A stretch of 64,000 nt of DNA, taken from Candidatus Cryosericum hinesii (lineage in GTDB: Bacteria > Caldisericota > Caldisericia > Cryosericales > Cryosericaceae). Positions 32,293 to 40,038 of the stretch are shown piece after piece; the stretch's first letter is position 1, and every line of letters starts with the position of its first letter. The notes under the pieces were generated by a model. It was not told the DNA's origin, made no database searches, and saw only the letters and a list, made by a program, of their open reading frames with translations. The DNA is taken from the NCBI RefSeq assembly GCF_003570985.1, contig NZ_QXIW01000031.1, positions 107,059 through 171,058 on the forward strand, written 5' to 3'. Position numbers and translations under genes: made by a program.

Positions 32293-33390
32293 CTAGAAGA
32301 CTGCTACTCCAGAGTCTGTATGGAAGAGGTGCGTCCTCGCAACATTCACGACGAGCTTGACCATGTCGCCCTGCATATATTCAAATGCACTGCTGGCCCG
32401 TACGACGACAGGGGCGCCACCAAGGTTCGTATGGATGAAGGTCTCGCTGCCCATCATTTCGACAAACGAGATCTTCGCATTGAACGTAGCCGCAACTTCG
32501 GGCACGTTCGATTGGCCGTCGATCAGCAGGTCCTCGGGCCGGACGCCCCACGTGTAGCTGCCGGCAGGCACGGACTTGGCGGCCTGCTGCTGGCCGGCGG
32601 ACAAATGTATGTGCTGCCCCTCGATGTCCAGAGCGGGCGTCGGGGACAGGACCAGGTTCACGGGGATGAAGTTGGAGGGAGGAGTGCCGACGAATCCGGC
32701 GACGAACTTGTTGGTTGGATTGTCGTACACCTGGCGCGGCTTGCCGATCTGGCGCAGGAATCCGTTTTCCATAACGGCGACGCGTGAACCAAGGGTCATG
32801 GCTTCGACTTGGTCATGGGTCACGTAGATCGTTGTGACGCCCAGCGTCTGGTGCAGCTTGATCAGTTCTTCGCGGGTCTGCACGCGCAACTTGGCGTCCA
32901 GATTGGACAGGGGCTCGTCCATCAGGAAGACCTTGGGCTTGCGCACGATGGCACGGGCGAGAGCGACACGCTGGCGCTGTCCGCCGGACAACTCCTTGGG
33001 GACGCGCTTGAGGTAGTCCTGCAGGCCCAGCATCTGTGCTGCTTCGGCAACACGGTCGTTGATTTCCTTTCCCGGGATGTTGTGCAGCTTGAGACCAAAC
33101 GAGATGTTGTCGCGTACGGTCATATGCGGATACAGGGCATAGTTCTGAAATACCATGGCGATGTCGCGGGCGGCAGGTGGAACATCATTGACGACGTCAT
33201 CGCCGATAATGACCTTTCCCCCATCGACCAGCTCCAGGCCGGCGATCATGCGCAGCGTCGTCGTCTTGCCACAGCCGGACGGGCCCAGCAGGACGAGAAA
33301 CTCCTTGTCTTCCGCTTGCAGGGATACATTGTTGACAGCGATGACCTTGCCGAAGCGCTTCGTCACATTTTCCAGAACGACTTTCGCCAT
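32293..33390 (-). CDS. MalK/UgpC/MsmX-type ABC ATPase
   Basis: 365-residue sugar-transporter ATPase: Walker A GPSGCGKTT, signature LSGGQRQRVALARAI, Walker B VFLMDEPLSNLDAKL, switch His in YVTHDQVEAMTLG, and C-terminal TOBE-like regulatory domain (GVRPEDLL). ATG with GGAGG 5 nt upstream. No permease or binding protein is adjacent, so it may serve several importers, as MsmX does. Its leader region contains an unusual long-range stem (33423-33526). Confidence 0.92.
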   Translation of the reverse strand: MAKVVLENVTKRFGKVIAVNNVSLQAEDKEFLVLLGPSGCGKTTTLRMIAGLELVDGGKVIIGDDVVNDVPPAARDIAMVFQNYALYPHMTVRDNISFGLKLHNIPGKEINDRVAEAAQMLGLQDYLKRVPKELSGGQRQRVALARAIVRKPKVFLMDEPLSNLDAKLRVQTREELIKLHQTLGVTTIYVTHDQVEAMTLGSRVAVMENGFLRQIGKPRQVYDNPTNKFVAGFVGTPPSNFIPVNLVLSPTPALDIEGQHIHLSAGQQQAAKSVPAGSYTWGVRPEDLLIDGQSNVPEVAATFNAKISFVEMMGSETFIHTNLGGAPVVVRASSAFEYMQGDMVKLVVNVARTHLFHTDSGVAVF

Positions 33391-33422
33391 GTCTTCCTCC
33401 GCTTGCGGATTTGCACGGGTGC

Positions 33423-33526
33423 CAGGGAGCCGCATTCCTGCAAGAACTTCCACCAGTCTCGGGAACGGTACACCCTTTGGCTCAGCAGACCCTGGTATCT
33501 CAGTCAGTTTAGTCAGCGGCTCCCTG
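33423..33526 (-). promoter_or_regulatory. Candidate structured 5' leader of the MalK-type gene
   Basis: Eleven-base arms CAGGGAGCCGC and GCGGCTCCCTG are 82 nt apart and would close a domain. Inside, the minus-strand sequence CCAGGGTCT can pair with AGACTGG. The closed domain ends 33 nt before the ATG. It does not match any riboswitch class I can recall. Confidence 0.4.
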
Positions 33527-33604
33527 TTTGCAACGGAGATGGCTCCCCCGGTCGTTTCAGCAAAGGTGGAAGCGCACGAGAACGTTCAAGTGCAACATGG
33601 CGAC

Positions 33605-33632
33605 TTGTCGGGCGCGGACGTGTAGGTATAAT
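33605..33632 (+). promoter_or_regulatory. Promoter for the metallo-hydrolase gene
   Basis: TTGTCG (33605-33610), 16-nt spacer, perfect TATAAT (33627-33632), about 58 nt before the ATG. Confidence 0.7.
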
Positions 33633-33690
33633 ATTTAGCTTTGCACAGGGCACGATGGTTGTGCTCGTACCTGGATTGCATGGAGGAAGT

Positions 33691-35058
33691 ATGTCAGTCA
33701 AATTGACCTTCTACGGCGCGGTAAACGAGATAGGCGGGAGCAAGACTCTCCTGCAGTACAACAGCACAAACCTGTTTCTCGACTTCGGCAAGGACTTTTT
33801 TGGCGGTACGGACCACTTCAGCGACCGCCTGAGACCAGCGGCATATTTGCAGATCCGCGACTATCTCCGGTTTGGCAATCTGCCGCCGATGGCCGGCCTG
33901 TATCCTCCGGCCCAAGCTCAGTTTCTTCAGCAGGAATTCGGTGCCACCCTCGACACTGGCAAGGTGGACGGCATCCTGCTGAGTCACGGGCACATCGACC
34001 ATTTCGGGTTCCTGCCGCTGGTGGACGTCAATGTCCCGCTATACATGAGCGCCGAAACGCTTGAGGTTCTGCGGTTCTTCGACGAAACGGGTGAGTTCGA
34101 TCTCCGCATGGATCAGCGTCCTGTGACCGTGTTCGAGCACGACAAGGTCATACACATTGGGAACTGCGAAGTCCTGCCGGTCCGCAGCGACCACGACATC
34201 TTGGGCATCCTCGGATTCATCGTGCGGTGTGGGGTCACGTCGATCATCTATACAGGCGACTATCGCCTGCACGGCAAGCATCCGGAGCGGGTGCGCACCT
34301 TCTTCGAGCTGATGCGTCAGGAGAAGCAGCATGCCAGGACGGTTCTTCTCACCGAGGGGACCAGACTGGGGTTCGGCAGTATCGACCAGCTGACGGAGGG
34401 TGAGATCCAGGAGCTTGCCACGAGGGTGGTCGGTACGGCTCCCGGCCTCGTGCTGACCAACTATTACATCCTCGACACGGATCGTCTCAAGGTGTTCCTG
34501 CGCGTCGCGGAGAAGACGGGACGGACAATGGTCCTGCAGCCACAGCACATGCTGATGGCCCGAAAGTTCGCCCGTTTCGACAGCGAGCTCGAGCGACTCA
34601 TCAGGAACGCCGAAGTATACCTTGTCAGGCGTGGTTCGGGCAAGTACCTGGCGCCTGACTATCGGCTGTTCGAGCAGGAGTATCTGGTAACCGCGCTGCG
34701 CGCGACTGACATCGCCGCTGAACCCGGCAAGTACATGCTGCAGCTTGATTTTTCCGACCTTGGCGAGCTGGTAGAGATCAACCCCGTCCCGCATACTGTT
34801 TTCATCCAGTCCGGCGGTGAACCACTCGGGCAATACGATCCGAACTATACTGTTCTCATGAAGTGGGTCAAGGACTTCAGGATGGACTTCTACCGCATCG
34901 CTACCCCCGGGCATGCGAGTGAACTCGATATCAGGGATCTGGTCATGCGGGCAGACCCCAGCGTTCTGGTGCCTATGCATTCCAAGGCGCCCGAGGCACT
35001 AAACGGGTACATCAAGGACACTATCGCATTGAAGAAAGGCGTGACGTACGAGTTCTAA
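33691..35058 (+). CDS. RNase J-like metallo-beta-lactamase/beta-CASP hydrolase
   Basis: 455 residues. The MBL motif HGHIDHFG (HxHxDH type) is in LLSHGHIDHFGFLPL, further metal ligands are likely in RSDHDILG and YTGDYRLHG, and LLTEGTRLG is the beta-CASP-like A motif. The ending 'VLVPMHSKAPEALNGY' is the usual C-motif His region. Resembles RNase J but lacks the canonical C-terminal extension and has an insert after 'DFGKDFFGG'. Expected to cut or trim RNA in the cytosol, though that is by family. ATG after GGAGG with 3-4 nt spacing. Confidence 0.83.
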   Translation: MSVKLTFYGAVNEIGGSKTLLQYNSTNLFLDFGKDFFGGTDHFSDRLRPAAYLQIRDYLRFGNLPPMAGLYPPAQAQFLQQEFGATLDTGKVDGILLSHGHIDHFGFLPLVDVNVPLYMSAETLEVLRFFDETGEFDLRMDQRPVTVFEHDKVIHIGNCEVLPVRSDHDILGILGFIVRCGVTSIIYTGDYRLHGKHPERVRTFFELMRQEKQHARTVLLTEGTRLGFGSIDQLTEGEIQELATRVVGTAPGLVLTNYYILDTDRLKVFLRVAEKTGRTMVLQPQHMLMARKFARFDSELERLIRNAEVYLVRRGSGKYLAPDYRLFEQEYLVTALRATDIAAEPGKYMLQLDFSDLGELVEINPVPHTVFIQSGGEPLGQYDPNYTVLMKWVKDFRMDFYRIATPGHASELDIRDLVMRADPSVLVPMHSKAPEALNGYIKDTIALKKGVTYEF

Positions 35059-35067
35059 GGAGCTGAC

Positions 35068-36096
35068 ATGAGCGCAACCAGGAAGGTTCGACGCATACGG
35101 ATCCTGCTCACCAACGACGATGGCATCTTTGCCAACGGTATCAACGCCGTTGGAGCGGCACTGGCAGCAACGTACGACGTGACGGTTGTTGCCCCGGAGG
35201 GCAACCAGAGTGGCTCCAGCCATTCTCTTACGCTGGGTGACATCCTGCCGATCCGCGAGGTGACGATGCCGTGCGGTCTGAAGGGTTTTGCTCTTCGCGG
35301 GACTCCTACCGACTGTGTCCTGGTAGCTCTGCTCGACGTGATGAAGGACAATCCGCCGGATATCGTGATCAGCGGGTGCAATCATGGACCGAACGTCGGG
35401 GTGGACGTTCTCTACAGTGGGACCGTCAGTGCCGCCCTCGAAGGACTCCGCCAGGGGCATCCGTCCATCGCGGTCAGCCTGGACATGGTGCACGGCGTGG
35501 AGCCCCACCATTTTGAGACGGCGGCGGCGGTACTCATGGAGATCCTGGCCGAACCAGCGTTCTATGCCGATCTGGTCAAGGCACCCGCCATCCTCAACGT
35601 CAATGTTCCCAACGTCCCCTTGAGTGACGTCAAGGGGGTCATGATCACCAAACAGGGGTTCAGGGCTTACGAGAACTTCGTGGAGAAGCAGTTCAGCCCG
35701 CGCGGTCGGGCGTACTACTGGATTGCCGGCAACTCGGGTCCCCACGATGCCAAGCCTGGCAGCGATGGCTATGCACTGATCAGCGACTACGTTTCTGTAA
35801 CGCCGATCAACCTTGACCTGACGTGTGACGAGCTGCTGAAGCCGCTTGAGGCCCGCAAGGGTCTGGTGGAAAAGCGGCTGGCCGTGGTCACCGGTGCGCG
35901 TGGGACCTTTGGCAGGTCGGCGACCCCGGCTGTCGGCGCCAGGCGAAGTGTGAAGGCTCCTGTAGTGGCCACCAGCCCGAATAGTGCTTTAAAAGCTCCT
36001 TCCGCTCCTACCAGGGTTGCTTCGCACTACACCGGGTCTGGTTCTGAAGCGAAGGCTGCGAGCGCCACGGGGGTCAGGAAGAAGCTCAAACGTTGA
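35068..36096 (+). CDS. surE: SurE 5'/3'-nucleotidase with C-terminal extension
   Basis: 342 residues. The SurE core (about 1-255) has the metal motif LLTNDDGI at the N-terminus, then NQSGSSHSLT and SGCNHGPNVGVDVLYSGTVSAAL. It dephosphorylates nucleoside monophosphates and other small phosphates. Beyond the usual length comes a basic, low-complexity tail of about 80 residues (SVKAPVVATSPNSALKAPSA...RKKLKR) that could bind nucleic acid. AGGAG lies 6 nt before the ATG, 9 nt after the preceding stop, so both form one operon. Confidence 0.92.
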   Translation: MSATRKVRRIRILLTNDDGIFANGINAVGAALAATYDVTVVAPEGNQSGSSHSLTLGDILPIREVTMPCGLKGFALRGTPTDCVLVALLDVMKDNPPDIVISGCNHGPNVGVDVLYSGTVSAALEGLRQGHPSIAVSLDMVHGVEPHHFETAAAVLMEILAEPAFYADLVKAPAILNVNVPNVPLSDVKGVMITKQGFRAYENFVEKQFSPRGRAYYWIAGNSGPHDAKPGSDGYALISDYVSVTPINLDLTCDELLKPLEARKGLVEKRLAVVTGARGTFGRSATPAVGARRSVKAPVVATSPNSALKAPSAPTRVASHYTGSGSEAKAASATGVRKKLKR

Positions 36097-36136
36097 CACA
36101 GAGCCTCTTTCAGATGCTCACATAATGCGGGTGATA

Positions 36137-36175
36137 AGTGGGGTCGATGCTATTGACAAGAAAATCGACCCCACT
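36137..36175 (+). terminator. Terminator after surE
   Basis: 12-bp stem AGTGGGGTCGAT/ATCGACCCCACT with a 15-nt loop, followed by ATAGTTTGTG. Ends the metallo-hydrolase/surE unit. Confidence 0.7.
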
Positions 36176-36217
36176 ATAGTTTGTGCGAAGTCAATTTGCT
36201 TCATGGGAGATAACTGC

Positions 36218-36421
36218 GTGAACACAGAGACAAGAATGGTTCTTTCGTACGACGACCACGAGTCTGTCGACGAACCACCCCCAGGCCGCAAGCGGCATAG
36301 ACGGGGGCTGTACGCACGTTCCCTTTCTACTGGTAACAGCCTTTCAGTATTGATTCTCCCCGCTGATGAGCGGCGGTTTCAGCCGTTCTCTACGCTCCTC
36401 GGCGATGGTCGGTCTGGATAG
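36218..36421 (+). CDS. Possible small basic protein upstream of the ATP-grasp gene
   Basis: 67 codons from a GTG with GGGAG 8 nt upstream: basic middle (PPPGRKRHRRGLYARS), then LSTGNSLSVLILPADERRFQ. No family recognised. It lies in a 380-bp gap between the surE terminator and the ATP-grasp ligase gene, 54 nt before that ATG. It might be a real short gene, a leader peptide, or chance. Confidence 0.35.
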   Translation: MNTETRMVLSYDDHESVDEPPPGRKRHRRGLYARSLSTGNSLSVLILPADERRFQPFSTLLGDGRSG

Positions 36422-36475
36422 TCATGAGCAAAACCTTACTCATCACCACCCATCCAACAACCAGGAGAACGTATC

Positions 36476-37525
36476 ATGCGCATAGGCATTACCTACAATC
36501 TGTCTACTGAAGTCGCAACCGCGGAAGGAATCCCATCCGACAGGGCGGACGAGTTTGACTCCCTGGAGACGGTTCGGAATATCGAGAAAGGCATTATCGC
36601 AGCCGGGCACGAACCTGTGCGGCTCGGATTTGGTCTGGACGCTATCGCGCGCCTGAAACGGCAGCCGGTCGACCTGGTCTTCAACATTGCCGAGGGACTG
36701 TATGGCCGCGCCCGTGAGTCACAGATGCCGGCTATCCTCGACATGATGGGGATTCCGTACACCTTCTCCGACACGCTCGCCCTATCCCTGGCGCTCGACA
36801 AGACGATAACCAAACAGCTCCTGATGCAGGACGGCATCAACACGCCGGCCTTCTGGTCCGTGGACAATCCTGTTCAGATTGAGACCATCATTCAGTCCGG
36901 TACTCTCAAGTATCCGCTGTTTGTCAAGCCGTCCTGCGAGGGTTCCAGCATGGGCATCAACGACAACTCCCGGGTCACCTGCGATGACGAGCTCCGCAAC
37001 CAGGTGGGTGAACTGCTGGCAGCATATCCCGGCTCGAGCATTCTCATCGAGGAGTTTCTTCCTGGTCGCGAAGTTACCGTGGGCGTCATCGGCAACCGGG
37101 AGCCTGAGGTTCTGGGTGTGATGTCGTTCAAGCTGCTGAGCAGGACCGAGAAGGATTTCTTCTACACGCCGGAGATCAAGCACCACTGGGAGAAGTACCT
37201 CGTTCCCGAGTGCCCCGCCGATCTCACTGTCGATGAATACCAGAAGGTGCGCAACTTGGCCATAGGTGTCTTCAAGGCACTGCATTGTCGTGACTGCGCC
37301 CGTATCGACATGCGATTCGACGCAAATGGCGAGCCATCGTTCATGGAGATCAATCCGCTGGCCGGTCTGACCAAGGGCAAGAGCGATATCCCCGTTATGG
37401 CCGAACTGATGGGACTACCCTATGAGGACCTTATCGGCCGCATCATCCAGGCTGCCGTCGAACGCATCGACGCGGAACGGCCCGAGACCACGATGGTCAC
37501 CGAGGTTCAGCGCGCGACTGTGTGA
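36476..37525 (+). CDS. ATP-grasp ligase of the D-Ala-D-Ala ligase family
   Basis: 349 residues with the ATP-grasp fold: VDLVFNIAEGLYGRARESQM, MMGIPYTFSDTLALSLALDK, KYPLFVKPSCEGSSMGI (nucleotide lid), EEFLPGREVTVGVIG, and metal ligands in ARIDMRFDANGEPSFMEINPLAGL. Compared with genuine Ddl the N-terminal HGxxGEDG motif is changed to NIAEGLYGRARES, so the acceptor may be a different amino acid or peptide. AGGAG 8 nt upstream. Followed by two racemase-like genes that could supply D-amino acids. Confidence 0.85.
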   Translation: MRIGITYNLSTEVATAEGIPSDRADEFDSLETVRNIEKGIIAAGHEPVRLGFGLDAIARLKRQPVDLVFNIAEGLYGRARESQMPAILDMMGIPYTFSDTLALSLALDKTITKQLLMQDGINTPAFWSVDNPVQIETIIQSGTLKYPLFVKPSCEGSSMGINDNSRVTCDDELRNQVGELLAAYPGSSILIEEFLPGREVTVGVIGNREPEVLGVMSFKLLSRTEKDFFYTPEIKHHWEKYLVPECPADLTVDEYQKVRNLAIGVFKALHCRDCARIDMRFDANGEPSFMEINPLAGLTKGKSDIPVMAELMGLPYEDLIGRIIQAAVERIDAERPETTMVTEVQRATV

Positions 37526-37550
37526 CGTTTTGCAATTTCAGTCCAACATC

Positions 37551-37580
37551 GATGGACGCCGGCTCCGACCGGCGTCCATC
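37551..37580 (+). terminator. Terminator after the ATP-grasp gene
   Basis: 12-bp arms GATGGACGCCGG/CCGGCGTCCATC with a 6-nt loop (CTCCGA), then TCGTTTC. Confidence 0.75.
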
Positions 37581-37641
37581 TCGTTTCAGGTGGTGCGACC
37601 ATGGGCAAGCCGGCGGCAGGGTTTGGGTCGGTGGTCTGGTC

Positions 37642-37669
37642 TTTTCATAGCTGAGGGGAGAGCTACACT
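37642..37669 (+). promoter_or_regulatory. Putative promoter of the racemase-like pair
   Basis: TTTTCA (37642-37647), 16-nt spacer, TACACT (37664-37669), about 57 nt before the start. Confidence 0.4.
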
Positions 37670-37726
37670 AAATACGTTGCAGTGCTGCCAGCCTAATCAG
37701 GCGCTGCCGACAGGAGTGTGCATGCA

Positions 37727-38914
37727 GTGAGTAGTTTTCCGCGCGTCGTTGTTGACCTCGATTGTCTGACCGACAATGCCACCAAGGTCCACTCACTCTG
37801 TCAGGAGCATGGACTAGGTGTCGTGGCTGTCACCAAAGGTGTGACGTCCGACGCGGAGATCGTTCAGGCGTTCATGCGCGGCGGCCTTCACAGCATCGGC
37901 GACTCACGTGTCCATGACTTTCTCAGTCTGCGACAGGAGGAGTTCGGCGTTCTGGAATTGACACTCCTCAGGCAACCTCCGCGCTCACAGATCCATCTGG
38001 TTCCCCATATCACCGATCGTGCGTTCATGTCGGAGCTGAGTGCCATGGAGGCGCTGGGTGAAGCTGCTCTGGCTAAGGGAACGACCTGTGATGTCCTGGT
38101 GGTGGTCGAAATGGGAGACCGTCGCGACGGCGTTCCGATGTCGGAACTGACCTCCTTCGTCCTTGCCACATCGAGGATCGCGGGTGTCGAGGCCGTAGGT
38201 CTGGCGGCGAATGTGGGATGCATCAGCGGACTTTTGCCCACCGCCGAGAACCAGGAGCTGTTCGGTGCTTCAGCTGCGCGTGTCCGTCGCGAGACGGGGC
38301 TGCCCCTGAAAATTGTATCGACCGGCGGAACGGTAGCTCTCGACCTGATAGAGCATGGTCTGTTGTCACCGACGGTAACGGAGCTGCGGGCCGGCGAAGC
38401 GTTGCTGCTGGGTGTCAGCACCACCGACTCGCGTGTGATTCCCTGGCTGCGTCAGGACGCGTTCACACTGGAGGCGGAGGTCATCGAGGTGCGGGAGAAG
38501 CCGAGTGTGCCCGATGGGGCGGTGGGCCTGGACGCGGAGGGCCGGCGACCCCATCTCGTGGACCGCGGTGTCCGCAGGCGTGCCGTCGTGGCGCTGGGAT
38601 ACACCGACACAGACCCTGACGCTCTGATACCTATGGATAGCGGTGTTACGATAGCCGGCAGCTCCAGTGACCATATGGTTCTGGATGTGACAGAAGCCGA
38701 CTATGACTTCTGCGAAGGCGACGTCGTGCATTTCAGGATGAAATACACAGCATTGTTGCACTCTATGCTGTCACCGTATGTGGCCCGAGAGTATCGCCGA
38801 AGCCAGAACGCGGTTGTCGAGAAGCTGACTCGGGAGGGTCGATTGACACAGCCACCTCAGACCAGCACAGATCGTGGTGCCGGGGAGAGTATTGCTCCGA
38901 CCGGCGGTGAGTGA
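37727..38914 (+). CDS. Alanine/ornithine racemase-family PLP protein, paralogue 1
   Basis: 395 residues of the alanine racemase N-terminal (type III PLP barrel) fold: VVAVTKGVTS carries the PLP Lys, KIVSTGGTVALDL the phosphate loop, and LRAGEALLLG a motif I associate with ornithine racemase/YhfX-type proteins. I start at the GTG giving MSSFPRVVVDLDCL, which aligns residue for residue with the start of the next gene's product (MRTLPELVISLDAL). Probably racemises an amino acid or handles another PLP reaction. Confidence 0.78.
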   Translation: MSSFPRVVVDLDCLTDNATKVHSLCQEHGLGVVAVTKGVTSDAEIVQAFMRGGLHSIGDSRVHDFLSLRQEEFGVLELTLLRQPPRSQIHLVPHITDRAFMSELSAMEALGEAALAKGTTCDVLVVVEMGDRRDGVPMSELTSFVLATSRIAGVEAVGLAANVGCISGLLPTAENQELFGASAARVRRETGLPLKIVSTGGTVALDLIEHGLLSPTVTELRAGEALLLGVSTTDSRVIPWLRQDAFTLEAEVIEVREKPSVPDGAVGLDAEGRRPHLVDRGVRRRAVVALGYTDTDPDALIPMDSGVTIAGSSSDHMVLDVTEADYDFCEGDVVHFRMKYTALLHSMLSPYVAREYRRSQNAVVEKLTREGRLTQPPQTSTDRGAGESIAPTGGE

Positions 38915-38928
38915 AGAAAGGGGATTCT

Positions 38929-40014
38929 ATGAGAACATTACCAGAGCTGGTAATTTCACTGGACGCTCTTGCAGATAATGCGAGGAGGCTGAAAGAACAC
39001 TGCGACGCTGCCGGTATCGAGGTTGTCCCGGTGCTCAAGAGTTTGCGCTCGGCTCCCGAGGTAGTACGCGCTTGCGCCCGAGGCGGACTGGTACACGTGG
39101 CAGATTCACGTGTGGAGAACCTTGTACGGCTCAAGGCAGACAACCCTGATGCATCGCGGTGCATGCTGATCCGGTCCCCGATGATTGGCCAGGTGGAAGC
39201 CGCAGTCGAAGCCTGTGACTGCATTCTCGTCAGCGAGCGACATATCCTGGTGAGCCTTTCGGACGCCGCTCGGGCTGCTCACCGCACCATCAACGTTGTT
39301 CCCATGATTGACGTCGGCGACCGGCGCGAGGGGATGTCCCCCGACCAGCTGGTTGCTTTTGCCCGGTATGCGATGATGCTGTCGGGCCTTCATGTGGCCG
39401 GCGTTGCTACCAACCTGGGGTGCTTCGCCCGTGTCCAGGCGACGCCGCGCAATCATCAACTGCTGGTGCGCTCCGCTCAGACGCTGCGTGACCAGCTGGG
39501 ACTGGCGTGCGAGACTGTCTCGACCGGAGGCACGCTGACGCTGGCGCTCGTCGAGCACGGTGCCATGCCCGCCGGCATCACCCAGGTCCGCATTGGCGAG
39601 GCTCTGGTGCTGGGGACGAGTACGGCTGACGGCAGGTTTATCCCATGGCTCCGTCAGGACACTGCCATTTTGCGGGCGGAAATCATCGAGTTGCAGGATA
39701 AGCAGGCGGAGCCAGAGGGACTGGTCCGGTCGGATATCGCAGGTCCCGGCCCACGGTTGCGCGTCAGCTCGAAGGGGCTGCGACGTCGGGCGGTGGTCGC
39801 CCTGGGCAAGATGGACACTGATATCGATGGACTGACGCCGGTCATGGACGGTGCAGTGGTACTGGGAGGGTCCAGTGATCACCTGATTGTCGACATCACA
39901 GATGGGGAGAGCAGCGTCGCCACCGGCGATGTTCTGGAGTTCCGGCTCTCCTATGCTGCGCTGGCACGTGCTGCGGCAAGTCCATATGTACATTGCATCT
40001 ACACCGGGGCATAA
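38929..40014 (+). CDS. Alanine/ornithine racemase-family PLP protein, paralogue 2
   Basis: 361 residues, clearly paralogous to the upstream gene over the whole length: PLP Lys in VVPVLKSLRS, ETVSTGGTLTLAL, QVRIGEALVLGTSTADGRF versus LRAGEALLLGVSTTDSRV. The Lys-following motif is altered (VLKSL rather than VTKGV), so substrate or activity may differ. Start at the ATG with GGGG 6 nt upstream; an earlier in-frame GTG overlaps the previous stop. Tandem duplication followed by divergence. Confidence 0.78.
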   Translation: MRTLPELVISLDALADNARRLKEHCDAAGIEVVPVLKSLRSAPEVVRACARGGLVHVADSRVENLVRLKADNPDASRCMLIRSPMIGQVEAAVEACDCILVSERHILVSLSDAARAAHRTINVVPMIDVGDRREGMSPDQLVAFARYAMMLSGLHVAGVATNLGCFARVQATPRNHQLLVRSAQTLRDQLGLACETVSTGGTLTLALVEHGAMPAGITQVRIGEALVLGTSTADGRFIPWLRQDTAILRAEIIELQDKQAEPEGLVRSDIAGPGPRLRVSSKGLRRRAVVALGKMDTDIDGLTPVMDGAVVLGGSSDHLIVDITDGESSVATGDVLEFRLSYAALARAAASPYVHCIYTGA

Positions 40015-40038
40015 GAGTACAGTCGAGAGGGGGGCAAG

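Noticed and set aside
33423..33526. TPP riboswitch, suggested by an ACTGAGATACCAG stretch
   Set aside because: The second conserved TPP segment and the correct helix order are missing.
32809..33690. Long plus-strand frame before the RNase J-like protein
   Set aside because: It is antisense to the MalK-type gene; a TATAAT promoter and GGAGG-ATG at 33691 define the real start.
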